DNA from: Schlegelella_A sp038231215
Lineage (GTDB): Bacteria; Pseudomonadota; Gammaproteobacteria; Burkholderiales; Burkholderiaceae_C
Direction of reading: 5' to 3'
Length of the DNA stretch: 64,000 bases
Assembly: GCA_038231215.1 (NCBI GenBank)
Contig: JBBRLS010000013.1
Span: forward strand, 1-64,000
Under the pieces are notes generated by a model. That model had not been told where the DNA came from and searched no databases. It saw only the letters and a list, made by a program, of their open reading frames with translations. The position numbers were made by a program, and so were the translations under genes. This document shows, piece after piece, positions 49,314-58,345 of the stretch (positions are counted from its first letter, which is position 1; each line of letters starts with the position of its first letter).

Positions 49314-50084
49314 CTAGATCTCGAGAATCCGCAGCGGGTCGTACCCAGCCGTCTCGCCGCGTCGCTCGTGGCCACGCGCATTGCAGACGACACGCGTCGA
49401 GCCGCCGGCGCGTGCGACGGCGTAGTCCTGCCGGCAGTGCAGGTGACCATGGATCCAGAGATCGGCGCGCGGGATCAGATCGTCGTCCGCATTGCAGAAG
49501 CTCGCCGTGCCGCTGCGCGCGCCGTAGCGCGGATCGGCGCTGCGCAGGCTGGGCGCGAAGTGGGTGATGACGACCGTGCGCTGCCAGCCGGCGGGCGAGC
49601 GCATCAGCTCGGTCTCGAGCCAGGCGCGACACGCCAGCGCTTCGGCGCGAACGGCCTCGACGTCGAACGTCCGATCGCCACAGCTCGCCCGCATCACGTT
49701 CATGAAATAGGCACCGGCGCGCATCGCCTTGGCCCGGCCGGCGGCGCCGAACAGTTCGAAGTCGCTCCATCGCGTCGTGCCGAGCAGGCGAACGAGCCGG
49801 CCGCGGTCGTCTTCGACGATCAAGCTTTCGCGCTCGAGCATCGTGATGCCGAGATCGCTGCAACGCTGACGCAGCGCCTGCGGCGCAGTCTCGAGGTCGC
49901 GGCCATCGAACTCGTGGTTGCCGGCGACGAACACGACCGGCTGCGGCCAGCCGGCAAAGCGCTCGAGGCCAAGCCAGCCGCTGTCGATGTCGCCGCCGAG
50001 GACGAGCAGCTCGGCGCCGGGTGCGGGCTCGGGGTCGAACTGCTCGGTCTCGAGATGCAGGTCGGACAGCAACTGCAGCCGCAT
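49314..50084 (-). CDS. metallophosphoesterase
   Basis: A 256-residue calcineurin-like phosphoesterase. The metal-binding motifs are in order: DLHLE (Asp-x-His) at residues 8-12, GGDID near 31, GNHEF near 54, VITHFAPS and WIHGHLHCRQDY near the end. The start at 50084 (MRLQLLSDLHLE) is the family N terminus. It would hydrolyse a phosphomono- or diester; the substrate is unknown. It follows the YecA-like gene on the same strand, 47 bases downstream. Confidence 0.92.
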   Translation of the reverse strand: MRLQLLSDLHLETEQFDPEPAPGAELLVLGGDIDSGWLGLERFAGWPQPVVFVAGNHEFDGRDLETAPQALRQRCSDLGITMLERESLIVEDDRGRLVRLLGTTRWSDFELFGAAGRAKAMRAGAYFMNVMRASCGDRTFDVEAVRAEALACRAWLETELMRSPAGWQRTVVITHFAPSLRSADPRYGARSGTASFCNADDDLIPRADLWIHGHLHCRQDYAVARAGGSTRVVCNARGHERRGETAGYDPLRILEI

Positions 50085-50131
50085 CGGTCTTGCGAGTCCT
50101 GCGTCGACCTGCGATGCGGCTCGGCGCGCCC

Positions 50132-50872
50132 TCAGGCGCCCGCGCCGTGGCAGTGCTTGAACTTGCGCCCGCTGCCGCACGGGCAGGCGTCGTTGCGGCC
50201 CACTTTCGGTTCGGCGCGACGCACCGTCTCGACCTGGTAGCGCCGCGGTGCGGTCAGGTCGTAGAGCTCGCCAACGCAGGCGACGACCTCTTCGATCGCC
50301 TCGTCGAGCGTGGCGATCGGCCACTCCTTGGCGAGCAGCGCTGCGGTCGCTTCCTCTTTGTCGCCCTCGGCCGGGAGGAATCGATAGAGGCGCGTCAGCG
50401 TCGTCGCCACGGCGTCGTCGTCCAGCTCGTACATCGCCGGGAAGATGCTGGCGGCGAACTCGAAGCCGGCGACCCATGGAAGGATCGCGCGCGTCGTCGC
50501 GTCGAGCGCCGGCGCGTTGGGTTCCGTAGACGCCGGGTCGGTCTCGGCCTCTTCGGGCTCGAGGATCAACGGATCGAAGCCACCGAATTCCGCCAGCGAG
50601 CGATTCATCGCCGTATGGCGCCGCGAGATCAGTTCGCGGGCGCGCGACTGTTCCGGCGTCGGCTCGGCTTCGCCCCAGCGGTGGCCGCCGGCGTCGAAGA
50701 CGTGCGGCAGCCAGCGCTCGGTGGCGATCAGCTCGGGCTGCACGATGACGCCGGCAAGAAAGCCGTCGAGCATGACCACGTCGAGCGGCTCGAGCGGCTC
50801 CGGAATGCCGGCGAGCAACTCGTCGAGCTCGGCGAACTCGGCGTCGCTCAGGTCCTGCGCCGACGCAGCCAT
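50132..50872 (-). CDS. UPF0149 (YecA/YgfB) family protein with SEC-C metal-binding tail
   Basis: A 246-residue protein. The N-terminal UPF0149 domain (about residues 10-180) includes LDVVMLDGFLAGVIVQPELI and the central helix MYELDDDAVATTLTRLYRFLPA. The C-terminal 22 residues hold a SEC-C zinc motif, ACPCGSGRKFKHCHG, like that of SecA. I prefer the ATG at 50872 (MAASAQDLSDAEF). A GTG at 50911 in the same frame would add 13 residues (VALPDSAPPSRPP) that look non-coding. Function is unknown; in E. coli YecA the SEC-C tail contacts ribosomes. Confidence 0.85.
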   Translation of the reverse strand: MAASAQDLSDAEFAELDELLAGIPEPLEPLDVVMLDGFLAGVIVQPELIATERWLPHVFDAGGHRWGEAEPTPEQSRARELISRRHTAMNRSLAEFGGFDPLILEPEEAETDPASTEPNAPALDATTRAILPWVAGFEFAASIFPAMYELDDDAVATTLTRLYRFLPAEGDKEEATAALLAKEWPIATLDEAIEEVVACVGELYDLTAPRRYQVETVRRAEPKVGRNDACPCGSGRKFKHCHGAGA

Positions 50873-50944
50873 AGGAGGGCGCGACGGCGGCGCCGAGTCG
50901 GGGAGTGCCACGATGGGGGTGAGCGTGTATCGGCAGACGCCGGC

Positions 50945-52846
50945 TCAGCCGGCAAGCCGCGCCGCGATGCGCTGGCGCACCTCGGGCAGCTCCTCGGGCA
51001 GGCGGTAGGCGAGCTGGCGAAACAGCGCGTCGTGCAGCTCCAGCTCGCCGGCCCAGCTCGCGGCGTCGAGGTCGGTGACGCACTGGTAGCTCGCGCGGTC
51101 GAAGGCGAGTCCGGACCAGTCGAGGTCGTCGTAGCGAGGCGTCGTGCCGAAGGCGTTGAGCTCGCCCTGGGCGCGCCCTTCGACGCGGCGCACGATCCAT
51201 TCGAGAACGCGCATGTTCTCGCCGTAGCCGGGCCAGACGAACTTGCCGTCGGCTCCTTTCCTGAACCAGTTGACGCAGAAGATCTTCGGCAAGATGGCGC
51301 CGCGCGCCATTAGCGTCGCGCCCAGGTCGAGCCAGTGACGGAAGTACTCGCTCATGTTGTAACCCATGAAGGGCAGCATGGCGAACGGATCGCGGCGCAC
51401 CACCCCTTGGGCGCCGGTGGCCGCGGCCGTCGTCTCCGAGCCCATCGTTGCGGCCATGTAGACGCCCTCGGTCCAGTCGCGCGCTTCGGTCACCAACGGC
51501 ACCGTGTTCGAGCGGCGACCGCCGAAGATGAAGGCATCGATGGGCACTCCCTGCGGCGAATCCCAGGCAGGATCGAGCGCGGGGTTGTTGGTCGCGGCGA
51601 CGGTGAAGCGCGCGTTCGGGTGCGCCGCCTTGGCGCCGGTTTCGCGTGCCAGCGCCGGCGTCCAGTCGCGGCCCTGCCAATCCATGAGATGCGCCGGCGG
51701 CGACTCGGTCATGCCCTCCCACCACACGTCGCCGTCGTCGGTCAGTGCGACGTTCGTGAAGATCGTGTCGCGGCGCACGCTCGCCATGCAATTCGGATTC
51801 GTCTTTTCGTTGGTGCCCGGCGCAACGCCGAAGTAGCCGGCTTCGGGATTGATCGCATACAGGCGGCCGTCCTTGCCCGGCTTGATCCAGGCGATGTCGT
51901 CACCGATCGTCGTCACCGTCCATTTCCCAAGCGCCGGCGGCGGGATCAGCATGGCGAAGTTGGTCTTGCCGCAAGCACTCGGGAACGCTGCCGCGACATG
52001 GTGCTTTCTGCCCTCTGGCGAGGTGACACCGAGCACCAGCATGTGCTCGGCGAGCCAGCCGGGGTTGCCCGACGCCTTGTCGGCGGCAGCCCGGCCCATC
52101 ACCGAGGCGATGCGCAACGCGAAGCACTTCTTGCCGAGCAGCGCGTTGCCGCCGTAGCCCGAACCGTAGCTCCAGATCTCGCGCGTTTCGGGATAGTGGA
52201 CGATGTACTTGGTGGCGCTGCACGGCCAGGCCACGTCCTTCTCGCCCGCGGCGAGCGGTGCGCCGACGCTATGCATGCATGGCACGAAATGGCCGTCGGC
52301 GCCGAGCACGTCGAGCACCGGACGGCCCATCCGCGTCATGACCTTCATGCTCACGGCGACATAGGCGCTGTCAGTCAGCTCGACGCCGATGTGCGCGATG
52401 TCGGAGCCGAGCGGCCCCATCGAGAACGGCACGACGTACATCGTGCGGCCGCGCATCGCGCCCTTGAAGAGCGGCGGCGTGCCGTCGGCCTGGCCGGTCT
52501 GCAGCAGCGCACGCATCGCCGCCGGCGTCATCCAGTTATTGGTCGGGCCCGCATCTTCCTCGCGCTCCGAGCAGATGAAGGTGCGGTCCTCGACCCGCGC
52601 CACGTCGCTGGCGCTGCTGCGCGCCAGAAAGCTGCGCGGGCGCAATTCAGGATTCAGCTTCAGCAGCGTGCCGGCGGCGGCGAGCCGCGCGCACAGGCGC
52701 TCGTACTCGGCGTCGCTGCCGTCGCACCAATGCACGTCGCGGGCTTCGGTCAGCGCTGCCATCTCGCGCACCCATTCGGCGAGCTTGCGGTGGCGGACGT
52801 AGGCGGGAGGATCGAACGCCGTACCGTGCGCCAAGGGTCGGTTCAT
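50945..52846 (-). CDS. pckG: phosphoenolpyruvate carboxykinase (GTP)
   Basis: A 633-residue GTP-dependent PEP carboxykinase, full length. It interconverts oxaloacetate and PEP at the start of gluconeogenesis, which would be needed for growth on the organic and sugar acids imported by systems encoded in this window. Visible are YGSGYGGNALLGKKCFALRIAS, the P-loop with reactive Cys in FPSACGKTNFAML, the metal site IGDDIAWIKPGKDGRLYAINPEAGYFGVAPGT and IFGGRRSNTVPLV. The start at 52846 (MNRPLAHGTAFDPP) is the first sensible ATG; upstream reading in this frame is antisense to the next gene. No strong ribosome binding site is seen. Confidence 0.96.
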   Translation of the reverse strand: MNRPLAHGTAFDPPAYVRHRKLAEWVREMAALTEARDVHWCDGSDAEYERLCARLAAAGTLLKLNPELRPRSFLARSSASDVARVEDRTFICSEREEDAGPTNNWMTPAAMRALLQTGQADGTPPLFKGAMRGRTMYVVPFSMGPLGSDIAHIGVELTDSAYVAVSMKVMTRMGRPVLDVLGADGHFVPCMHSVGAPLAAGEKDVAWPCSATKYIVHYPETREIWSYGSGYGGNALLGKKCFALRIASVMGRAAADKASGNPGWLAEHMLVLGVTSPEGRKHHVAAAFPSACGKTNFAMLIPPPALGKWTVTTIGDDIAWIKPGKDGRLYAINPEAGYFGVAPGTNEKTNPNCMASVRRDTIFTNVALTDDGDVWWEGMTESPPAHLMDWQGRDWTPALARETGAKAAHPNARFTVAATNNPALDPAWDSPQGVPIDAFIFGGRRSNTVPLVTEARDWTEGVYMAATMGSETTAAATGAQGVVRRDPFAMLPFMGYNMSEYFRHWLDLGATLMARGAILPKIFCVNWFRKGADGKFVWPGYGENMRVLEWIVRRVEGRAQGELNAFGTTPRYDDLDWSGLAFDRASYQCVTDLDAASWAGELELHDALFRQLAYRLPEELPEVRQRIAARLAG

Positions 52847-52942
52847 GGAGGATTCGTCTCGCTCTTGGAGTGGACTGAGTGTAGCGGTCGCGAAACGGCC
52901 CTGCCGGGCGATCCCGGCCGCGACGACCGCAATAATCGGCCG

Positions 52943-53746
52943 ATGCTGCGACGCCCTTTTCTCATCGCTGGAGCCGCCTTTGTCGGTGCTCCCGAGGTGC
53001 GCGCGCAAGGCTCGCTTGCGACAACGCCGCCGCTCCGCCTCGGCGTCGACTATGCGCTCGTCGAGTCGGGGCTCGGGACCAGCTTGCAACGCGCATTTGG
53101 CGCCGACACCGGGATCCCGGTCAAGATCGTCGCCGGACCCGCGACCGCGGTGCTCGAAGCGTTGAAAGATGGCGAACTCGATGCCGCGCTGACCAACGCG
53201 CCCCGCGCCGAAGCCGCGCTGGAGGAGCAAGGCCTCATCCACGACCGGCGCGCAATCGCGGTCGGCGAGTTCGTGCTCGTCGGCCCGATGCCGCGGGGGC
53301 GCGGCAAGACGCCTGCGCCGAGCCAGGGCGGCGTCGAGGCCCTGGTGCGCATTCGTGACCTGGCCGTCGCCGCTCCGGACAGCCTGGTCTTTCTTTCCCC
53401 CGGCGACGGTTCCGGAACCCATCTCGCGGAGCAGGCGCTCTGGCGCGCCGCGGGCATCGAGCCGGTCGCCCCGTGGTACGTGAGCATGCCCGCAACCGGC
53501 GGCTTCGTCGCACGGGCGCGGGCGCGAGGAGCCTACGCGCTGGTCGAGCGCGGCGCCTGGGCGGCTGCCGGAGGGGTGCCGCTCGGCTTGCTGGCAGCAG
53601 GCGATCCGCTGCTTGCCGAGCCGGTGCGCGCGATGCGCGCGTTTCGCGCCACTCATCCCGCGGGCAAGATCTTCATCGGCTGGATCGCCGGCGGCCGTGG
53701 CCACGCCATCGTCGCCTCGCACCGTGGCTACCGTCCGCCTGCCTGA
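52943..53746 (+). CDS. substrate-binding protein, tungstate/molybdate TupA-like (PBP-like_2)
   Basis: A 267-residue exported binding protein with a short signal (MLRRPFLIAGAAFVGAPEVRAQG). The body follows TupA-type anion binders: LRLGVDYALVESGLGTSLQRAFGADTGIPVKIVAGPATAVLEALKDGELDAALTNAP, then FVLVGP near residue 110 and FLSPGDGSGTHLAEQALWRAAG near 155. No permease or ATPase gene lies next to it, so it either works with distant membrane genes or is an orphan. The MOSC-protein gene starts 12 bases after the stop, consistent with a link to molybdenum or tungsten metabolism. Some binding loops are altered, so the ligand is unproven. Confidence 0.82.
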   Translation: MLRRPFLIAGAAFVGAPEVRAQGSLATTPPLRLGVDYALVESGLGTSLQRAFGADTGIPVKIVAGPATAVLEALKDGELDAALTNAPRAEAALEEQGLIHDRRAIAVGEFVLVGPMPRGRGKTPAPSQGGVEALVRIRDLAVAAPDSLVFLSPGDGSGTHLAEQALWRAAGIEPVAPWYVSMPATGGFVARARARGAYALVERGAWAAAGGVPLGLLAAGDPLLAEPVRAMRAFRATHPAGKIFIGWIAGGRGHAIVASHRGYRPPA

Positions 53747-53758
53747 ACGAACGGATCG

Positions 53759-54346
53759 ATGAAGACCGGCACCGTCCTCGGCCTGAACGTCGCGCGCGCC
53801 CAGCCCGTTGCGATCAACGGCCGCAAGGTGATGACGGCGATCGGCAAGCGGGCGGTCGAGGGCGAACGTGCCGTCCTGCCGCTCGGCATCGAAGGCGACG
53901 AGCAGGCCGACCTGAGCGTGCACGGCGGCCCGGGCAAGGCTGTCTACGCCTACCCGAGCGAGCACTATCCGTTCTGGAAGACGGTGCGCGCGCAGGCCCA
54001 GGTGGCGTTGTGGGACGAGGAACTCCCGTTCGGCTCGCTCGGCGAGAACCTGACGCTCCAGGGCGTTGTCGAAAGCGATCTGTGGATCGGCGATGTGCTG
54101 CGCTTCGCGGGCTGCGAGCTGGCGGTCAGCGAGCCGCGATTCCCCTGCTTCAAGTTCGTCGCGGCGATGGGATTCAAGCATGCCGCCAAGCTGATGGTCG
54201 AGAGCGCTTGGTGCGGCGCCTACCTCGCGGTGCGCGAGCCGGGGACGATCGCGGCCGGACAGTCTTTCGCGCTCGTGCCCGGGCCGCGCGAGGTCGGCAT
54301 CGTCGAGCTGTTCCGCGCCCGCATGCGCCGCTCGGCACAGGCTTGA
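53759..54346 (+). CDS. MOSC domain protein, YiiM type
   Basis: A 195-residue MOSC-domain protein like E. coli YiiM. The domain carries LGIEGDEQADLSVHGGPGKAVYAYPSEHYPFW, FGSLGENLTLQGVVESDLWIGD and the conserved Cys of MOSC proteins in SEPRFPCFKFVAAMG. MOSC proteins bind a sulfur-carrying molybdenum cofactor and reduce N-hydroxylated compounds. The gene probably forms an operon with the TupA-like binding-protein gene just upstream. It is convergent with the Old Yellow Enzyme gene. Confidence 0.9.
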   Translation: MKTGTVLGLNVARAQPVAINGRKVMTAIGKRAVEGERAVLPLGIEGDEQADLSVHGGPGKAVYAYPSEHYPFWKTVRAQAQVALWDEELPFGSLGENLTLQGVVESDLWIGDVLRFAGCELAVSEPRFPCFKFVAAMGFKHAAKLMVESAWCGAYLAVREPGTIAAGQSFALVPGPREVGIVELFRARMRRSAQA

Positions 54347-54371
54347 CGCGGGCGCGGGCGGGCACCGTGGT

Positions 54372-55469
54372 TCAGGCCGCGACCAGTGCCGGATAGTCGG
54401 TGTAGCCTTCGGCGCCGCCGCCGTAGAGCGTCTTCTGGTTCAAGGGGGACAGCGGCGCATCGTGGCGCAGCCGCTCGACCAGATCGGGGTTCGAGATGAA
54501 GGGGCGGCCGAAGGCGACCAGATCGGCGCTGCCGTTCGCCACCACCTCGATCGCCATCGCCCGCGAGTAGCTGTTGTTGACCATCCAGGCGCCGCCCGGA
54601 TGGTCGCGCTTGAACCGCTCGTGCAGTTGCGCGTAGTCGAAGGCGACGTTGTCGCGCGCGCCGCCAGTCTGCCCTTCGATCAGATGAAGGTAGGCCAGCC
54701 GGAGCGGCGCCAGGCGCTCGACCACGTGATTGAAGAGCGACTGGGCATCGCTGTCCTGCTGCGCGTCGTTGGCTTGCGTCACGGGCGACAGGCGAAGGCC
54801 GGTGCGGCCGGCGCCGACTTCGGCGACGACGGCGTCCATCACCTCGAGAAGCAGGCGCGACCGGTGCTCCTGCGTGCCGCCGTAGCAGTCGCTGCGATCG
54901 TTGATGCTGTCGCGCAGGAACTGTTCGAGCAGGTAGCCGTTGGCACCATGCACCTCGACGCCGTCGAAGCCGGCCGCGACGGCCGAGCGCGCCGCGTGCC
55001 GGTAGTCGGCGACGATGCGAGGCAGTTCGTCTTCGCGCAGGGCGCGCGGTTTCGACACCGCGACGAAGCCGTCCTTGGTGAAGGTCTTGCCGTTCGCGGC
55101 GCGTGCCGTCGACGACACCGGCGACTGTCCGTTCGGCTGCAGCGAGACGTGCGAGATCCGGCCGACGTGCCAGAGCTGCACGACGATGGTCCCGCCCGCT
55201 GTATGCACCGCGTCGGTGACGCGGCGCCAGCCCGCGATCTGCTCGTCGCTGTAGATACCGGGCGTGTCCAGATAGCCCTGTCCTTCGGCGCTGATCTGCG
55301 TCGCCTCGGCGACGATCAAACCGGCCGAGGCGCGCTGCGCGTAGTAGGTAGCCATGAGCAGCGTCGGCCTCTGCCGCGGCCCGGCGCGATCGCGCGTGAG
55401 CGGTGCCATGACGATGCGATTGCGGAGGATCAGGTCGCCGGCGCGGGCTGGCTCGAACAGGTTGGGCAT
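54372..55469 (-). CDS. nemA: alkene reductase, Old Yellow Enzyme family (NemA-like)
   Basis: A 365-residue FMN-dependent ene-reductase. The N terminus LFEPARAGDLILRNRIVMAPLTRDRA, the active-site His and Asn in FDGVEVHGANGYLLEQFLRDSINDRSDCYGG, and the C-terminal FMN loop ADLVAFGRPFISNPDLVERL are the classic OYE features. It reduces activated C=C bonds, nitrate esters or N-ethylmaleimide with NADPH. The start at 55469 matches the family. It stands alone, divergent from rlmJ. Confidence 0.93.
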   Translation of the reverse strand: MPNLFEPARAGDLILRNRIVMAPLTRDRAGPRQRPTLLMATYYAQRASAGLIVAEATQISAEGQGYLDTPGIYSDEQIAGWRRVTDAVHTAGGTIVVQLWHVGRISHVSLQPNGQSPVSSTARAANGKTFTKDGFVAVSKPRALREDELPRIVADYRHAARSAVAAGFDGVEVHGANGYLLEQFLRDSINDRSDCYGGTQEHRSRLLLEVMDAVVAEVGAGRTGLRLSPVTQANDAQQDSDAQSLFNHVVERLAPLRLAYLHLIEGQTGGARDNVAFDYAQLHERFKRDHPGGAWMVNNSYSRAMAIEVVANGSADLVAFGRPFISNPDLVERLRHDAPLSPLNQKTLYGGGAEGYTDYPALVAA

Positions 55470-55611
55470 GGAATTCAGTCTGCGGGAAAACCCTGAAGAC
55501 TACGGGAAGTGCGCCGAACGCTCAGGACGTACCTTCATCCGGGCGCGAAGTGCGGCGTCGTCCCCATAGACGGGCGGCATCTACATTAGGTCTCCGCCGA
55601 CCGACCTTGCC

Positions 55612-56454
55612 ATGCTCGCCTACCGTCACGCCTTTCACGCCGGCAACCATGCCGACGTGCTGAAGCACACCGTGCTCATGCTCGTGCTGCAGCACATGAA
55701 CGCCAAGCCCAAGGGCTATCGCTTCGTCGACACGCACGCCGGCGCCGGTGGCTATTCGCTCGAAGGCCGCTACGCCCAGAAGAAGGGCGAGTACGAGCGG
55801 GGCATCGGGCGGCTGTGGACGCGCACGGATCTGCCCGCGGTGCTTGCCGACTACGTCGAGTTGGTGCGCCGCTTCAACCCGGACGGCGTGCTGGCCCAGT
55901 ACCCGGGCTCGCCGGCCCTGGCGCAGATGCTGCTGCGTCGCCAGGATCAGTTGCGCGCCTTCGAGCTGCATCCGACCGAGCAGAAGATCCTGCGCGCCAC
56001 GCTGGCCGCGACGCCCGACGCCATCGCCTACGACGGCGACGGCTTCGCCGGCCTGAAGTCGCAACTGCCGCCGTCGAGTCGTCGTGGCGTCGTGCTGATG
56101 GACCCGAGCTACGAAGGCAACGGCGACTACGGGCGCGTCGTCGCCGCGCTGCGCGAGGCGCTCGCTCGCTTTGCCGAAGGAATCTACCTCGTCTGGTATC
56201 CGCAGGTCAGCAAGCTGCAGGCAGCCAACCTGCCGAAGCGCCTCGAGGCGCTCGCGCCGAAGGGCTGGCTGCACGTGCGGCTCAGCGTGCAGCAGCCCGA
56301 CGCACAGGGCTTCGGCCTCGCCGGCAGCGGCATGTTCGTCATCAACCCGCCGCACGGGTTGAATGCGCAACTCGCGGGCATCCTGCCCTGGCTCGTCGAC
56401 GCGCTCGGGCAGTACGACGGCGCGAGCTACGCGCTGGACCGTCTCGACGCCTGA
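55612..56454 (+). CDS. rlmJ: 23S rRNA (adenine-2030-N6)-methyltransferase RlmJ
   Basis: A 280-residue SAM-dependent methyltransferase modifying A2030 of 23S rRNA. MLAYRHAFHAGNHADVLKHTVLMLVL, FVDTHAGAGGYSLEG with the SAM-binding acidic residue, the catalytic DPSYE loop near residue 164 (VLMDPSYEGNGDYGRV) and MFVINPPHGL near the end are all RlmJ signatures. Length is normal. The start at 55612 gives the conserved N terminus. Confidence 0.95.
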   Translation: MLAYRHAFHAGNHADVLKHTVLMLVLQHMNAKPKGYRFVDTHAGAGGYSLEGRYAQKKGEYERGIGRLWTRTDLPAVLADYVELVRRFNPDGVLAQYPGSPALAQMLLRRQDQLRAFELHPTEQKILRATLAATPDAIAYDGDGFAGLKSQLPPSSRRGVVLMDPSYEGNGDYGRVVAALREALARFAEGIYLVWYPQVSKLQAANLPKRLEALAPKGWLHVRLSVQQPDAQGFGLAGSGMFVINPPHGLNAQLAGILPWLVDALGQYDGASYALDRLDA

Positions 56455-56506
56455 GGCGGCCTCCCGTCGCTGCCGCGCAGAACGCTATTCCTCGTCCCCT
56501 TCAAGA

Positions 56507-57253
56507 TCACGCCTTCGGCGGCTCGCGCTTCAGGTCGCGGAACGCAGCGAAGAACCACGACCGCATGCCGACGAGCAGCGTGTAGGGCGTGCGCTGCTCG
56601 TCGGGCAGCCGCTGGTCAGCGACGTGTGCCCGCGCGAAGTCCTGGCCGACGCGCTGCAGTCGCTCGACGAGCGTGGCCGCCAGGCCCTTCGTGATCTCGC
56701 CGTGCACGAGCATGATCAGCTCGCCGTCGCCATCGAAGCCGCCGCTCAGGTAGTCCGCGGCGACGTGCTCGCGGAAGTAGCGCATCACCGGCCCGTGCGG
56801 CAGCCAGCGAAAGCCCTTGGCAACCTTGAGACGGTAGCGGTTGAGCGGCCGCAATTCGATGATGCCGAGCCGGTCGAGGCGAGCGAGGTACTTCACGCAT
56901 TCGGCCTCGCTGAACGCGTACTCGCGCGTCATCTGCTCGAAGCTCCATTGGCTGAGACAGCAGATCGCGAGCAGCAACAGCTTGCGGTCGGCAACGACCG
57001 CTGCCTCCTGCTCCGCGCTCAGCTCGTGCGACAGCGGCTGCGCGTCGGCGACCTTGCGCGCGAGCTCGGCGAAATCCATCTTCAGCACGCGCAGGATCGC
57101 GTCGATGCGCGACAACGGCATGTCCGATTTCGCGAACACCCGCTTGACGCTCGACTCCGACATGCCGAGCGCGTCGGCCAGATCGGCATAGGTCACGCCG
57201 GCTGCTCGCAACTCGGACTTCAGGGCAATGACGAGGTCTCGGGTCGTGCTCAT
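56507..57253 (-). CDS. XRE-type helix-turn-helix regulator
   Basis: A 248-residue cytoplasmic regulator. The N-terminal helix-turn-helix (VTYADLADALGMSESSVKRVFAKSDMPLSRIDAILRVL, about residues 20-57) is of the XRE/Cro type. The rest is helical, with a second winged-helix-like stretch (FSEAECVKYLARLDRLGIIELRPLNRYRLKVAKGFRWLP, about 117-155). This two-part layout is found in proteobacterial regulators of unknown target. I start it at ATG 57253 (MSTTRDLVIALKSEL); in-frame sequence upstream lacks coding character. It is divergent from the yiaA-like gene and could control that cluster. Confidence 0.85.
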   Translation of the reverse strand: MSTTRDLVIALKSELRAAGVTYADLADALGMSESSVKRVFAKSDMPLSRIDAILRVLKMDFAELARKVADAQPLSHELSAEQEAAVVADRKLLLLAICCLSQWSFEQMTREYAFSEAECVKYLARLDRLGIIELRPLNRYRLKVAKGFRWLPHGPVMRYFREHVAADYLSGGFDGDGELIMLVHGEITKGLAATLVERLQRVGQDFARAHVADQRLPDEQRTPYTLLVGMRSWFFAAFRDLKREPPKA

Positions 57254-57428
57254 CAAGGTGGGCAAAGGCGCACTCAGTATCGCTGACGGAGAAGGCGGAC
57301 GAAGACGCGGTAGCCCTCGCCGATACCGTCGGCGGCCGTCGTCGCCACGCTCCTCATGGCGATGGCGAAGGGGCTCGCGCCTTGTGAAGATGAGCCCGTT
57401 CATCCACAACGCCTCACCAGAGGACACC

Positions 57429-57884
57429 ATGCAAGCCACATCGATCCGCCACGACACGAAGGCCTGGAAGGCCCAGGTCTGGATCTCCTTCTTCACCGCC
57501 GCCGTGCTGTGCGCTACCGGCCTCGCCTACCTTCCGGGGCGCGACCTGGATCGCGCCTTCATGATGATGGGCTACGTCTTCTGCATCTCCGCCGCATTCG
57601 CGCTCGCCAAATTCATTCGCGACAACGAGAAACGCAGTGTCGACACGCCCCTGTGGGGCCTCGTGGTCTGGAGCGGCTTCGCGCTGGCGGTCGGGCTCAC
57701 CGCCTGGGGCCTCGTGCAGATGGAAATCAGCCCGACCTACAAGGCCTTTCTCGGCGTGAGCTGGCTGTTCCTCCTGTCCGGCACCTTCACGCTTGCCAAG
57801 ACCTTGCGCGACCAGCATGAAGCCTTGCTGGCCGAGGCCAGGCGTGGCGGCATGTCGACGTGCGCCGCGTGCGAAGCCGAATGA
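57429..57884 (+). CDS. YiaA/YiaB-family inner membrane protein
   Basis: A 151-residue membrane protein with four hydrophobic segments in two repeats (about residues 18-36, 44-60, 80-100 and 108-128). The motif AFMMMGYVFCISAAFALAKFIRDN recurs as AFLGVSWLFLLSGTFTLAKTLRDQ, which is the YiaA domain duplication. A Cys pair (STCAACEAE) ends the protein. A GAGG stands before the ATG at 57429. Function is unknown. It heads a same-strand run with two more envelope genes and a lipid-related fusion gene. Confidence 0.88.
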   Translation: MQATSIRHDTKAWKAQVWISFFTAAVLCATGLAYLPGRDLDRAFMMMGYVFCISAAFALAKFIRDNEKRSVDTPLWGLVVWSGFALAVGLTAWGLVQMEISPTYKAFLGVSWLFLLSGTFTLAKTLRDQHEALLAEARRGGMSTCAACEAE

Positions 57885-57925
57885 ACTCCTCATCGACTCT
57901 CTTCATCTTCAAGGACTCGAAGATC

Positions 57926-58345
57926 ATGAACACGCTTCCCTTTCGCCGCCTTGCGGTGGCCATGATCATCGCTCTGAGCCTCGGCACGACGGCGCACGCC
58001 CAGTCGAGCCTCTCGGATGCCAGCGCGGTCTCCATGCTGCCGATCGCGGTGTCGGTCGCCGCGCCGGTGATGATTCTCTCGGCCGGCGCCGCGCTCACGG
58101 TCGTCTCCGTCGAGGCAACCGCCGTCGGCACCCTCTGGGTCCTCGAGCGCGCGTCCGACGGCGCGCGGGCCAGCATCAGGCTCGTCGGACGCGGCATCGC
58201 CGGCGCGTCCGTCCTGGCAGGAACGGCGGTCGCCGTGACCGCCATCAGCACCGGCTGGGTACTTTCGGCGGCCAGCGAAGCGATCGCCTTCATTCCCAAC
58301 GAGCTCGGCGCCGCGCTCCTCTACAACGAGAGGATCACGCGATGA
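57926..58345 (+). CDS. small exported or membrane protein of unknown function
   Basis: A 139-residue protein. An N-terminal signal (RRLAVAMIIALSLGTTAHAQ) is followed by two long apolar stretches, at about residues 33-60 and 88-116, so it is probably membrane-bound. Composition is dominated by Ala, Val, Ser and Ile. It has no Cys and no Trp except in LWVLERA and GWVLSA. I recognise no family. An AAGGA lies 11 bases before the ATG. The stop overlaps the DUF2145 gene start as ATGA, so the two products are coupled and probably act together. Confidence 0.78.
   Translation: MNTLPFRRLAVAMIIALSLGTTAHAQSSLSDASAVSMLPIAVSVAAPVMILSAGAALTVVSVEATAVGTLWVLERASDGARASIRLVGRGIAGASVLAGTAVAVTAISTGWVLSAASEAIAFIPNELGAALLYNERITR

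Noticed and set aside
52847..54181. A long minus-strand extension upstream of pckG
   Set aside because: It lies antisense to the TupA-like and MOSC genes; PckG starts properly at 52846 with the family N terminus.
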